Shown here: positions 8,258 to 17,398 of the stretch, in pieces
Position numbering within the stretch: the stretch's first letter is position 1
Layout: each line of letters opens with the position of its first letter
Origin: Nitrospira sp.
GTDB lineage: Bacteria > Nitrospirota > Nitrospiria > Nitrospirales > Nitrospiraceae
DNA: 64,000 nt
Direction of reading: 5' to 3'
Assembly: GCA_005116835.1 (NCBI GenBank)
Contig: SWDM01000018.1
Span: 479,499-543,498, forward strand
Made by a program: the position numbers and the translations under genes
The notes under the pieces: model-generated
Databases searched by the model: none
Seen by the model: only the letters and a program-made list of their open reading frames with translations
Told to the model about the DNA's origin: nothing

Positions 8258-8390
8258 GGCTGAAGGGATTCAGGCTGAAGGCTGAAGGGTTCGGACCTCC
8301 GGCCTTCAGTCTGAACCCCTGAATCCCTTCAGCCTGCGCCCGTGACCTTCGGCCTGAATCCCTTCAGCCTGAACCCCTTGCATTTACTGT
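8258..8390. repeat. CTGAAGG-type inverted repeat cluster
   Basis: Several copies of AGGCTGAAGGGATTCAGGCTGAAGG and its complement CTGAATCCCTTCAGCCTG, able to form nested hairpins such as CTGAAGG..CCTTCAG. It fills the gap after the decarboxylase gene and probably ends its transcript. Similar material occurs at 42551-42620. Confidence 0.7.
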
Positions 8391-8550
8391 AGGGTTTTCC
8401 CACCACCCTCTTCACCTCGCACCCTGTTTCCTCCTCGAATATTCAACGATCGAAACATTCTCTAGTGGCACGTCATCTGCACAGGTAGGTGCAGCTACAT
8501 CTGCGTAGAAATGCCAGGGCCTGGAAGTATCTCGCTCCGGGGAGGACCGA

Positions 8551-9795
8551 TTGTCGGATTTTTATCAAAATGGTGTCGTCACAGTGCTCCATCGCCTCGG
8601 GCAACCGAATGTCGACCAGCTGGAGCGAGAGTTGGGCCGCTACGGTCGCGTCAACCCCATCGCCCTGGTCCTCCCTTCACTCTATGCAGAGCTGGGGCGC
8701 CCGGCATTGAAATCCATCGTGGACAGTCTCAAGAATGTGTCCTACCTCAACGAAATCGTCATTTCATTGGATCGCGCCTCGGCCTTGGAGTTTCGCCTGG
8801 CCAAGCAATTCTTCTCTGTGCTCCCTCAGCGAGTGCGGCTGATCTGGAATGACGGGGCGCGGATTCAATCCATCCTCAAGCTCTTGGTGGATCACAACCT
8901 CGATATCGGCTTGCAGGGCAAGGGACGAGGCTGTTGGACTGCCTTCGGCTATGTGCTGGCCAGAAACCAGAGCCAGGTCATCGCCCTCCACGATTGTGAC
9001 ATCACCAGCTACAATCGGGAATATCTGGCGCGCCTCTGCTATCCCATTGCAAATCCAAATCTCGGTTATGAATTCTGCAAGGGCTATTACAGCCGCGTCA
9101 CGGACCGTCTCCATGGGAGAGTGACCCGCCTCTTCATCACCCCCATGATTCGTAGCCTTCAACAACTCGTGGGCCCTCATGCGCTTCTGACGTTCCTCGA
9201 TAGCTTTCGCTACCCTCTGGCCGGTGAGTTTGCCATGGTACGGGATCTGGCTTGGACCAACCGCATTCCCGGTGACTGGGGTCTCGAAATCGGTGTCCTC
9301 GCGGAAGTCTACCGGAACTGTGCCCTACGCCGAATCTGTCAGGCCGACATTGCCGATGCCTACGACCACAAACACCAGATGCTCTCGGATCACAATCCCG
9401 ATGCCGGACTCCTCAAGATGTGCGTCGATATCACCAAATCTCTTTTCAGAAACCTGGCGAGCGAAGGCGTCATCTTATCGGACGGGGTTCTCAAGACGTT
9501 GCGGGCGACCTATTTGCAGGCGGCTCAGGAAGCGATCAGCCGCTACGAAAACGACGCGGCCATCAACAGTCTCACGTTCGACCGGCATCAAGAACGAACG
9601 GCTGTCGAAGTCTTCTTGAAGGGGATGAAACTGGCCACCGACGGGTTTCTCGACGATCCGCTTGGCGTCCCCATGATTTCCAACTGGAGCCGGGTCACTC
9701 ATGCCGTGCCGGATATCTTCGATCGCCTGGTAGACGCAGTGGAGGCGGATCACATGTGGGATCCCACAGCAGAACCGGTCGCCAGTCCATCATGA
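8551..9795 (+). CDS. glycosyltransferase, glucosyl-3-phosphoglycerate synthase-like
   Basis: 414 residues from TTG 8551, chosen because GGGGAGG lies five bases upstream. The N-terminal FYQNGVVTVLHRL, the WNDG motif, QGKGRGCWTAFGYVLA and the metal-binding DCD (residues 148-150, ALHDCDITSYNRE) followed by YEFCKGYYSRV resemble GpgS-type enzymes (GT81 or a relative), which join glucose from an NDP-sugar to 3-phosphoglycerate. The product would be dephosphorylated by the HAD phosphatase at the operon's end. The next gene starts within its stop codon (ATGA overlap), so translation is coupled. Exact donor and acceptor are inferred from family and context. Confidence 0.75.
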   Translation: MSDFYQNGVVTVLHRLGQPNVDQLERELGRYGRVNPIALVLPSLYAELGRPALKSIVDSLKNVSYLNEIVISLDRASALEFRLAKQFFSVLPQRVRLIWNDGARIQSILKLLVDHNLDIGLQGKGRGCWTAFGYVLARNQSQVIALHDCDITSYNREYLARLCYPIANPNLGYEFCKGYYSRVTDRLHGRVTRLFITPMIRSLQQLVGPHALLTFLDSFRYPLAGEFAMVRDLAWTNRIPGDWGLEIGVLAEVYRNCALRRICQADIADAYDHKHQMLSDHNPDAGLLKMCVDITKSLFRNLASEGVILSDGVLKTLRATYLQAAQEAISRYENDAAINSLTFDRHQERTAVEVFLKGMKLATDGFLDDPLGVPMISNWSRVTHAVPDIFDRLVDAVEADHMWDPTAEPVASPS

Positions 9796-11126
9796 CCACC
9801 GGACTCACACCGCTCACCGCACCGACCGAAGCGCGCATCCGAGAGATCGGTTCGGCGGAGATTCTCGTCGGGATTCCCAGCTACAACAACGCGGACACGA
9901 TCGGCCATGTCGTGCGGGCCGTCAGTGTGGGGCTTGCCAAACATTTCCCCGGTCATCGAGCCGTCCTGGTCAACTCCGACGGGGGTTCTTCAGACGAAAC
10001 ACTGGCCATCGTGGCCCGCACTGTCATCGACTTCCAGCACTTCTTCATCTCCGACCAGCAAAGCATCCTGCATCGAATTATCACCCCCTACTATGGCATT
10101 CCTGGAAAAGGCAGCGCCTTCCGCACGATCTTCGAGATTGCGCGGCAGCTGAAGGCCCGGGCTTGCGCAGTCGTCGATGCAGATCTCCGCAGCATTTCAC
10201 CGGAATGGATCGAACTGTTACTGCGACCGATTATGGAAAAGGGATACGACTACGTCGCGCCCTACTATCTGCGCCACAAATACGACGGCACGATCACGAA
10301 CAGTCTCGCCTACCCGCTCACCAGGGCTCTCTACGGGCAACGGATCCGACAACCCATCGGAGGAGAATTCGGTTTTTCCGGCGACCTTGCGGCCCACTAT
10401 CTCGACCAGCATGTCTGGGATTCTGAAGTGGCGAGGTTCGGCATCGATATCTGGATGACGACGGAAGCCATTGCCAGCGGCGCACGAGTGTGCCAAAGCT
10501 TTCTCGGCGCAAAAATCCACAATCCGAAGGATCCTGCAGCAGACCTGTCGGCCATGTTGATGCAAGTGATGGGAGCGCTCTTTGCCCTCATGGAACAGCA
10601 TCAAATGCTCTGGTCAGGCCAGGTGGGATCCCAGCCAGTTCCGCTCTTTGGATTTCCCCACGAGGTCGGAGTTGAGCCGATCCATGTCAACCTGGAACGG
10701 ATGGTGTCTCACTACCGACAGGGACTGACAGATCTTGAACCGATTTGGCGACAAGTCTTGGCCTCTGATACCTTCACCCATCTCTGTGACCTCCAAGGGA
10801 CATCCTCCACCGACTGTCGAGTTCCGGATGAGCTGTGGGTCCAGGTCGTCTACGATGCGGCCATCGCATACCGCAAACGGATCATGCCGCGCGATCACCT
10901 CCTGAAAGCTCTCACTCCACTGTACTTGGGCCGAACTGCCTCGTTCGTTCAGGCCACGCAAGGCCTGACATCGACAGAGGCAGAGCAGAAGGTCGAAGCC
11001 TTGTGCCACAGGTTCGAACGGATGAAGCCCTATCTGGTTGAACGGTGGCAGCCGCCGACGCTCAAACCGGCAGCGCCGGCTCTGTTGCACCACGCGACCC
11101 TCGACGCAGGAGGCACTCATGGATAA
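9792..11126 (+). CDS. GT2-like family glycosyltransferase
   Basis: 444 residues from the ATG that overlaps the previous stop. The N-terminal GT-A fold has EILVGIPSYNNADTIGHVV, LVNSDGGSSDET and the metal-binding DAD (residues 129-131, VVDADLRSISPEWIELL), then GGEFGFSGDLAAHYL and a helical C-terminal half (about 250-420). This is close in plan to glucosylglycerate/mannosylglycerate synthases and to GpgS-type enzymes, so the operon has two glycosyltransferases in tandem. It may add a second sugar (for example, to make glucosylglucosylglycerate) or use a different acceptor. No membrane segment is present. It ends eight bases beyond the start of the channel gene. Confidence 0.75.
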   Translation: MTTGLTPLTAPTEARIREIGSAEILVGIPSYNNADTIGHVVRAVSVGLAKHFPGHRAVLVNSDGGSSDETLAIVARTVIDFQHFFISDQQSILHRIITPYYGIPGKGSAFRTIFEIARQLKARACAVVDADLRSISPEWIELLLRPIMEKGYDYVAPYYLRHKYDGTITNSLAYPLTRALYGQRIRQPIGGEFGFSGDLAAHYLDQHVWDSEVARFGIDIWMTTEAIASGARVCQSFLGAKIHNPKDPAADLSAMLMQVMGALFALMEQHQMLWSGQVGSQPVPLFGFPHEVGVEPIHVNLERMVSHYRQGLTDLEPIWRQVLASDTFTHLCDLQGTSSTDCRVPDELWVQVVYDAAIAYRKRIMPRDHLLKALTPLYLGRTASFVQATQGLTSTEAEQKVEALCHRFERMKPYLVERWQPPTLKPAAPALLHHATLDAGGTHG

Positions 11127-11826
11127 CTTCATGAATCAAGCGCTCCTCAAACCATTGGAGTTGCTCGGACAGCAGCTGTTGAGCATCCTCCCCAATTTGC
11201 TCGCCATGAGCATTCTTCTGCTCGGTGGGCTCTTCACTGCCTGGGCACTTGGGTTCTTCATTGAACGGCTGCTGCGAGTGATCGGATTCGACCGTCTCTG
11301 CGATCGGCTGGGGATGAATGCGGCACTCCTTCGGGGTGGAGTGAAAACCGATCCCTCTCGCCTCGTCGGTCGCAGCATCTATTGGACGGTTCTTGTGCTG
11401 GCCTCGATTGCGGCGTTAGGAGCCCTGAACCTGAGTCCCATCAATCAGTTCGCCCAGTCGCTGCTAGCCTATGTGCCTCATCTCGTGACGGCAGCAGTGA
11501 TTCTCCTCGCCGGATATTTTCTCTCGAACTTTGTCTCCCGGGCCGTCCTCATTGCGGCCGTCAACGCCGGCCTGCCCCCCGCCAGGCTCATCGCAACCTG
11601 TTCCCGCTGGGGAATCCAAGCCCTTGCCGGCGCCATGGCGTTGGAACAACTCGGCATTGCCCAGCATATCGTGGTCGTGGGGTTCGGGATTACCTGGGGA
11701 GGCATTGTGCTGGCCGGAGCGATTGCATTCGGACAAGGCGCAACCGATCTCGCCAAAGGATTCTTAGAACGACGACTGGGGGGCCGACAGAAATCCGGAG
11801 CGATCGACGATCTACATCACTTATGA
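11119..11826 (+). CDS. MscS-related membrane protein (conserved TM-helix repeats)
   Basis: 235 residues with four to five membrane segments: LLSILPNLLAMSILLLGG, IYWTVLVLASIAALGAL, VPHLVTAAVILLAGYF and HIVVVGFGITWGGIVLAGAIAFGQG. Two of them match the conserved TM-helix repeat found next to mechanosensitive channels; the last, GGIVLAGAIAFGQGATDLAKG, resembles the MscS pore helix. The usual cytoplasmic beta-rich MscS domain is absent. Start ATG 11119 has CAGGAGG just upstream and lies inside the end of the glycosyltransferase gene; its own stop overlaps the phosphatase start. In an osmolyte operon, a release valve or osmosensing membrane partner is a reasonable guess, but only a guess. Confidence 0.8.
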   Translation: MDNFMNQALLKPLELLGQQLLSILPNLLAMSILLLGGLFTAWALGFFIERLLRVIGFDRLCDRLGMNAALLRGGVKTDPSRLVGRSIYWTVLVLASIAALGALNLSPINQFAQSLLAYVPHLVTAAVILLAGYFLSNFVSRAVLIAAVNAGLPPARLIATCSRWGIQALAGAMALEQLGIAQHIVVVGFGITWGGIVLAGAIAFGQGATDLAKGFLERRLGGRQKSGAIDDLHHL

Positions 11827-12671
11827 CGACACAAACCATGCCCAATTTAATCGTCTTCACAGACTTGGATGGCTCGCTCCTGGATGGGACCACCTATTCC
11901 TACGAAGCGGCCACACCGGCGCTCACGGCCCTCCGCGAACAAGGGATCCCCCTCGTGCTGGTATCGAGCAAAACACGCGCGGAAATGGAACCGCTTCGAC
12001 AGCGTCTCGGTCACCATGACCCGTTCATCGTCGAAAACGGCGGCGCGGTATTTGTTCCTCATGGCCTCTTTGATTTTCCCTTGGAGCGAATGCGCACCAG
12101 GTCGCCCTACCAGGTGATCGAATTTGGCCTTCCCTATCACATGCTTCGGGAGGTCCTGAAACAAATTGAAGAGGCGGTTGAAACGCCGTTGCAAGGCTTT
12201 GGGGATCTGTCGGTCGAAGCCATCATGCAGGTGACCGGACTCCCGCACGCCGATGCGGTCCTGGCCAAGCAACGGGAATACGACGAGCCCTATCTGCTGC
12301 AAGGCCCGCAGGCGCTCATTGAAGAAGTCTGCCGGCAAATCATGATCCGAGGCCTTCAATGGACCAAAGGAGGACGGCTATTTCACCTGATGGGGGACAA
12401 TAATAAAGGAGAGGCCGCTTCGGTACTCCTGCGCTGCTACCATCGCCAACAACATATGAAGGGACAGAGCGGGCGGATTGAAACGGTGGGGATCGGAGAC
12501 AGCATCAACGATGCGCCACTGCTCGCCATGGTCGATCACCCCATTCTCGTGCAGAAACCGGATGGATCCTATGACCCAGATCTGCACCTAACTGGAATGA
12601 TTCGCGCGCCAGGAATCGGCCCGGTGGGTTGGAATGAAGCGGTCCTGGGCCTCTTGGCGCAGGTATCGTAA
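11823..12671 (+). CDS. HAD phosphatase, mannosyl/glucosyl-3-phosphoglycerate phosphatase family
   Basis: 282 residues. Motif I FTDLDGSLLDG carries the nucleophile and acid aspartates (D14, D16); motif II is VLVSSKTRAEM; the lysine-bearing region is WTKGGRLFHLMGDNNKGEA; motif IV is GIGDSINDAPLL. FIVENGGAVFVP is typical of the MpgP/YedP branch of HAD-IIB phosphatases, which dephosphorylate mannosyl- or glucosyl-3-phosphoglycerate. Translation is coupled to the channel gene (ATGA overlap). Together with the GpgS-like gene at the operon's front this points to a two-step glucosylglycerate pathway. It ends about 130 bases before the defence operon. Confidence 0.85.
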   Translation: MTTQTMPNLIVFTDLDGSLLDGTTYSYEAATPALTALREQGIPLVLVSSKTRAEMEPLRQRLGHHDPFIVENGGAVFVPHGLFDFPLERMRTRSPYQVIEFGLPYHMLREVLKQIEEAVETPLQGFGDLSVEAIMQVTGLPHADAVLAKQREYDEPYLLQGPQALIEEVCRQIMIRGLQWTKGGRLFHLMGDNNKGEAASVLLRCYHRQQHMKGQSGRIETVGIGDSINDAPLLAMVDHPILVQKPDGSYDPDLHLTGMIRAPGIGPVGWNEAVLGLLAQVS

Positions 12672-12798
12672 GAAACTGCCTAAACCCACCGCGCGAGACT
12701 TGCGAGAAAAGCCTGCCTGTCGAGTGGTTTCATTTCTAAGGTAACCTCCCGTAAGTTCAGGTGCTTTCCTATGCCAAAAAGCGTATTCTGCGGCCCTA

Positions 12799-15700
12799 AT
12801 GCTTACTGCCTACCACGCAAAGTACTTCGCTCACGAACTCACCAAACGTTGTCCATCGGACAGTATCGAAAAACTCGCAAGCGCGTTAGTGGATGCACAG
12901 GTAGACCTCAATCCACATCAAATCGAAGCTGCGCTCTTTGCATTCCGGTCGCCCCTCTCGAAAGGGGCTCTCCTCGCAGACGAAGTCGGTCTGGGGAAAA
13001 CTATCGAAGCCGGTCTCGTGCTCTCACAGAAATGGGCTGAGCGGAAGCGCCGTGTCCTGGTCATCACGCCATCTAATCTCCGCAAGCAGTGGCACCAGGA
13101 GCTTCAGGAGAAATTCTTCTTACCCTGCTGTATCTTGGAGACCAAGTCCTACAACGCCACCGTGCGTCAGGGCCACGTCCGGCCGTTCGAGTGCGACGAC
13201 GTTATCATCTGCTCCTACCAGTTCGCCCGCACCAAAGCAGCAGAGATCAGCCTCATGCGCTGGGACCTGGTTGTCATCGACGAAGCCCACCGCTTGCGCA
13301 ACGTGTACAAGCCGACTAACGTTATTGCCAATACGTTGAAGCAAGCCCTCAAAAACGCGCCCAAGCTCCTGCTTACCGCCACGCCTTTGCAGAACTCGTT
13401 GCTAGAACTGTATGGGCTGGTCAGTGTGGTGGACGACCGCATCTTCGGCGATCTCAAAAGCTTCCGTGAACAGTTCGCCAATCTGCACAACAAGCCGACC
13501 TTCGACATCTTGAAAGCCCGTCTGCAGCCGATCTGCAAGCGGACGCTTCGCCGTCAGGTGTTGCCCTATGTGCGCTACACCAAGCGCTTGCCCATGATGC
13601 AGCCCTTTACGCCGGCGGAAAACGAAGATCGGCTCTATCATCTCGTGTCCGACTATCTCCGTCGGGACAATCTTCAGGCCCTCCCGTCGAGCCAACGGTC
13701 CCTGATGACCCTCGTCCTTCGGAAGCTCTTGGCCTCGTCTTCGTTTGCGATCGCCGGAGCGCTTCATTCAATGAGCCAGCGCCTTCGCGAACGCCTTCGG
13801 CTTGCCGAGGGACCGAACCCGCTTGAAGAAGCCTTGGAAGAAGACTTCGAAACTCTAGACGAGATATCGGAAGAGTGGGAAGAGGAAAAAGTCACGCCCG
13901 AAGCGCTCACTGAGGCCGACCGCAAAGCTATCCAACAAGAAATTGACGACCTCGAAGGCTTTCAGAAGCTCGCCGTATCGATCACTCACAATGCGAAGGG
14001 ACAGGCCCTCCTCATCGCTCTACGCACAGCATTTGGCAAGGCAGAAGAATTGGGAGCGGCGCAGAAAGCCATTATCTTTACCGAGTCCCGCCGCACGCAG
14101 GAGTATCTCATCCGAGTGCTCGCCGACAGTCCCTGGAAAGACCATATCGTCCTCTTTAACGGCACGAACAACGACCCGCGATCGAAGGAAATCTACCAAG
14201 AATGGCTCCAGAACCATCAGGGGACGGATCGGATCACCGGATCGCGTTCAGCTGACCTGCGCTCAGCTCTCGTGGACTACTTCAAGGACCAGGGCAAGAT
14301 CATGATCGCCACGGAAGCCGGAGCTGAAGGCATCAACCTCCAATTCTGCTCGCTGGTCGTGAACTATGATCTCCCGTGGAATCCCCAACGTATCGAACAA
14401 CGCATCGGTCGGTGCCATCGCTATGGGCAAAAGCACGATGTGGTCGTGGTGAACTTCCTGAATCAGAACAACGAAGCCGATCAACATGTCTTTCGCCTGC
14501 TCTCTGAAAAATTCAAGTTGTTCGAAGGCGTCTTCGGGGCCAGTGACGAAGTGCTGGGCGCGATTGAGTCGGGTGTGGATTTCGAAAAGCGGATCGTCGA
14601 CATTTATCAACGGTGCCGCACCCCACAGGAAATTAAGACCTCGTTTGAACAGCTCCAGAGCGAGCTTGGCACCCAGATCGACGAAGCCATGACCCGTGCC
14701 CGCCAACTCTTGTTCGAACACTTCGATGATGAGGTGCGGGAAAAGCTGCGAGTGAGCGACGAAAGCTCACGGCTATATCTGAATCGATACGAGCGTATCC
14801 TGATGCAACTCACGCGCTTTGAGTTGCGCGATCACGCCGACTTTCTTTCTGACACCTCGTTCCGACTCAACTCCTGTCCCTTCCGAGGAGAAATCCCTCT
14901 GGGCCTCTATGAACTGCCACGTCGGTCTGGGGAAGCGCATCTCTATCGATTAGCTCATCCACTGGCGGAACATGTGCTGGAACAGGGTAAGAACCGCCAG
15001 CTCGATCCGGCAGAGCTGACCTTCGAGTATGGCAAACATGACGGCAAAGTCACGGTGGTGGAACCACTCGTCGGTAAGTCCGGGGTGCTGACCCTCTCAC
15101 TGTTCACCGTAGAAGCGCTGGACCAAGCCGAAGACTATCTCATTTGTAGTGGACTGACAGACCACCTGCCTGCGCCGCGCCCAGGCCTCTTTTTCGTCTA
15201 CGCGGTCGAATGCGAAGGCGGAAGTCACTATATTGGTCAGACGGATGACCTGCCGCGACGTTGGGAGGAACACAGTTCTGGAAGGGGTGCAGACTGGACG
15301 GCTCGTCATAAGCCCATTCGCATTGCTCACTATGAGGAGTATCAATCACGAGGAGAAGCGGTGGAGCGAGAGCAATGGCTCAAGACAGGCTTTGGACGCA
15401 AGTGGCTAAAGCGCGAAATCGAGGCTGGTCGGGCGCGGCAGGCAGGCGGCGAGGTGTTGGATGAAGAAGCCGTCCGGCGGCTGTTCTCTCTGCCCGCCAC
15501 AGTCACACAGCCTGTGAACGCATCCATTGAGCATCCAGCGCTCAATAAGCGGACAGAAGAACGTCAGGACGCCATTCGCCGCCATATCTCACAGCGCAAT
15601 GCGGAATTTTTCGAGATCGAAGCCGGCAAGCTGGACGCCTGGGCCGACGACTTGAAAGTGGGTTTAGAGCGAGAGATTAAGGAATTCGACCGGCAGATCA

Positions 15701-15930
15701 AGGAAGCCAGGAGAGCCGCAGTGGCGGCCCTCACCCTGGAAGAAAAGCTCGCCGGTCAAAAGCAGATCAAGGCGATAGAAGCCGAACGAAGCAAGCACCG
15801 CAGGGCCTTGTTCGATGCCCAAGACGAGATCGACCGTCGGCGCGAACAGCTAATCAACGAGATTGAGGGGAAGCTGCAACAAAAGGTAAGCTCCCAGCAG
15901 CTCTTTTCTGTTCGATGGAGAGTGGCGTGA
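12799..15930 (+). CDS. SNF2-family helicase with an inserted GIY-YIG nuclease domain
   Basis: 1043 residues. The N-terminal SNF2/HepA-type motor has Walker A DEVGLGKT (61-68), DEAH (161-164), LLTATPLQN, and motif VI RIGRCHRYGQ (535-544). The C-terminal third is as usual for this helicase group, ending in charged coiled coil. Between LICSGLTDHLP and AVRRLFSLPATV there is an extra segment of about 85 residues (796-880) with GIY-YIG nuclease features: FVYAVE, YIGQT (811-815), RRWEEH (820-825) and the glutamate region VEREQWLK (E858). Helicases of this group normally run straight through that point. The enzyme probably translocates on DNA as part of a defence complex and, unlike its relatives, carries its own nuclease. 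It is the first gene of a seven-gene overlapping operon; no strong ribosome site is seen before ATG 12799. Confidence 0.9.
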   Translation: MLTAYHAKYFAHELTKRCPSDSIEKLASALVDAQVDLNPHQIEAALFAFRSPLSKGALLADEVGLGKTIEAGLVLSQKWAERKRRVLVITPSNLRKQWHQELQEKFFLPCCILETKSYNATVRQGHVRPFECDDVIICSYQFARTKAAEISLMRWDLVVIDEAHRLRNVYKPTNVIANTLKQALKNAPKLLLTATPLQNSLLELYGLVSVVDDRIFGDLKSFREQFANLHNKPTFDILKARLQPICKRTLRRQVLPYVRYTKRLPMMQPFTPAENEDRLYHLVSDYLRRDNLQALPSSQRSLMTLVLRKLLASSSFAIAGALHSMSQRLRERLRLAEGPNPLEEALEEDFETLDEISEEWEEEKVTPEALTEADRKAIQQEIDDLEGFQKLAVSITHNAKGQALLIALRTAFGKAEELGAAQKAIIFTESRRTQEYLIRVLADSPWKDHIVLFNGTNNDPRSKEIYQEWLQNHQGTDRITGSRSADLRSALVDYFKDQGKIMIATEAGAEGINLQFCSLVVNYDLPWNPQRIEQRIGRCHRYGQKHDVVVVNFLNQNNEADQHVFRLLSEKFKLFEGVFGASDEVLGAIESGVDFEKRIVDIYQRCRTPQEIKTSFEQLQSELGTQIDEAMTRARQLLFEHFDDEVREKLRVSDESSRLYLNRYERILMQLTRFELRDHADFLSDTSFRLNSCPFRGEIPLGLYELPRRSGEAHLYRLAHPLAEHVLEQGKNRQLDPAELTFEYGKHDGKVTVVEPLVGKSGVLTLSLFTVEALDQAEDYLICSGLTDHLPAPRPGLFFVYAVECEGGSHYIGQTDDLPRRWEEHSSGRGADWTARHKPIRIAHYEEYQSRGEAVEREQWLKTGFGRKWLKREIEAGRARQAGGEVLDEEAVRRLFSLPATVTQPVNASIEHPALNKRTEERQDAIRRHISQRNAEFFEIEAGKLDAWADDLKVGLEREIKEFDRQIKEARRAAVAALTLEEKLAGQKQIKAIEAERSKHRRALFDAQDEIDRRREQLINEIEGKLQQKVSSQQLFSVRWRVA
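15184..15438 (+). other. GIY-YIG domain insertion inside the helicase gene
   Basis: Encodes residues 796-880 of the helicase. Conserved positions visible are the tyrosine of FVY (Y801), YIG (811-813), the arginine in PRRW (R820/R821) and the metal-binding glutamate in VEREQ (E858). The UvrC/YhbQ-like order of motifs is complete, so the nuclease may be active. Confidence 0.8.
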
Positions 15931-17396
15931 TCCCCAAAGTGCCGACAGGCTCCAAGGAACTGATTCGACTCCTTAAGCAGGGGGAAGGATCCACGTTAGA
16001 GTTCAAGCGCTCCACCGGCGAATTGCGGGAAGGGTTGCAGACCGTCTGCGCGTTTCTCAATGGTTCTGGCGGAATGGTCCTTTTCGGGGTTCGAGCGGAC
16101 GGAGCTGCGGAAGGACAGGACGTATCCGATCACACGCTCCGAGAAATCGCCCAAGCGCTCGACCGGTTCGAGCCGCCAGTCAACATACCCGTGGAACGCC
16201 TACAGCTCCAGTCTGGACTGGAAGTTCTCATCCTGCGAATTGAAGGCGCGTCAGACTCCATTCCCTTCACCTACGAAGCGCGTCCGTATGAACGTGTCGA
16301 GAGCACGACCCGCAAGATGTCGCAGGAGCAGTATGAGCAGCTCCTTCTGGAACGCATGCACAGCAAACGGCGATGGGAAAACCAGCCTGCCGTCGAAACT
16401 ACCCTCAAAGACATGGACCGGGAGGAAGTCTTTCGCATCGTGGACATTGCCCGATCGGTTGGGCGATTGGTGGGGCCGGTTGGGCGGAGCCTGCCGGATG
16501 TATTGACCCGTCTGGGGCTGCGTCAAAACAGCCGAATCCTGCAAGCCGCCGTCGTCCTGTTCGGCAAGACATTTCTGCCGGACTATCCACAATGTGAATT
16601 GCGCCTAGCCCGCTTCCGGGGCATAGACAAGAAGGAGTTCCTGGACCAGCGCCAGATTCGAGGCCCTGCGTTCAAATTGCTGGAGGAGGCTGAGTTGTTC
16701 TGCCAGCGTCATTTCCCACTTCCGGCGAAAATCGTGCCTGGCCAGATGCGGCGCGTGGAAACGCCGCTCATCCCGCCAGACGCCATGCGGGAGATCCTGG
16801 TCAATGCCTTCATTCACCGGGACTACGCTATTGCCGGGGGCGCGGTGTCGTTGGCCATCTTCGATGACAGGGTGGAGGTCTGGAGCGCGGGCGGTTTTCC
16901 CAAGGGGATTACGCCTGATTCATTGACTCGGCATCATCTCTCTGTCCAGCGCAACCCCCTGATTGCCGACGTCTTCCATCGCACCGGCCTCATCGAGAAA
17001 TGGGGCCGGGGAACGAACCGGGTCGTGGACATGTGCCGGGAAGCGGGCATTTCCACTCCCAAATTCGAGGAAATCACGGGCGCGGCGGTGGTCACCTTCG
17101 AAGTTTCGGTCAGATCGACCATCCAAACTACTCCACAAGTCACCCCGCAAGTCACCCCGCAAGTCACCCCGCAAGTCGTGAAGGTGCTGCAGAGAGCGCA
17201 AAAATCGCAAACGCGCGATGCACTCCAAGTCGTGGCCGGCATCAAAGACCGGGAGCACTTTCGGCTCAGTTTCCTAAAGCCGTTGCTCGCTGTCGGCTGG
17301 ATCGAGATGACCATCCCCGACAAGCCGAACAGCCGCTTGCAGAAGTACCGGCTGACCGAGGAAGGCATGAAGATGCTGAAGGTGAAACGGGCATAG
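15915..17396 (+). CDS. AlbA_2-domain DNA-binding / RecG-like regulator (COG2865 type)
   Basis: 493 residues. The N-terminal AlbA_2 domain has EGSTLEFKRS (about 24-33), CAFLNGSGGMVLFGV and a PYERVESTTRKM end. The middle has MREILVNAFIHRDY (about 292-305), EVWSAGGFP and FHRTGLIEKWGRGTNRV, the ATPase-like domain usual in this family, and the C-terminus is winged-helix like. Between them is a run of TPQV repeats encoded by a 12-bp DNA repeat. It overlaps the helicase gene's end by 16 bases. Such proteins accompany helicase/methylase defence loci; whether this one regulates the operon or is an effector is not known. Confidence 0.85.
   Translation: MESGVIPKVPTGSKELIRLLKQGEGSTLEFKRSTGELREGLQTVCAFLNGSGGMVLFGVRADGAAEGQDVSDHTLREIAQALDRFEPPVNIPVERLQLQSGLEVLILRIEGASDSIPFTYEARPYERVESTTRKMSQEQYEQLLLERMHSKRRWENQPAVETTLKDMDREEVFRIVDIARSVGRLVGPVGRSLPDVLTRLGLRQNSRILQAAVVLFGKTFLPDYPQCELRLARFRGIDKKEFLDQRQIRGPAFKLLEEAELFCQRHFPLPAKIVPGQMRRVETPLIPPDAMREILVNAFIHRDYAIAGGAVSLAIFDDRVEVWSAGGFPKGITPDSLTRHHLSVQRNPLIADVFHRTGLIEKWGRGTNRVVDMCREAGISTPKFEEITGAAVVTFEVSVRSTIQTTPQVTPQVTPQVTPQVVKVLQRAQKSQTRDALQVVAGIKDREHFRLSFLKPLLAVGWIEMTIPDKPNSRLQKYRLTEEGMKMLKVKRA
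17137..17178 (+). repeat. 12-bp tandem repeat within the AlbA_2 gene
   Basis: CAAGTCACCCCG is repeated about three and a half times, encoding TPQV TPQV TPQV. Because the unit is a multiple of three, copy-number change would alter linker length without breaking the frame. Confidence 0.85.
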
Positions 17397-17398
17397 CT

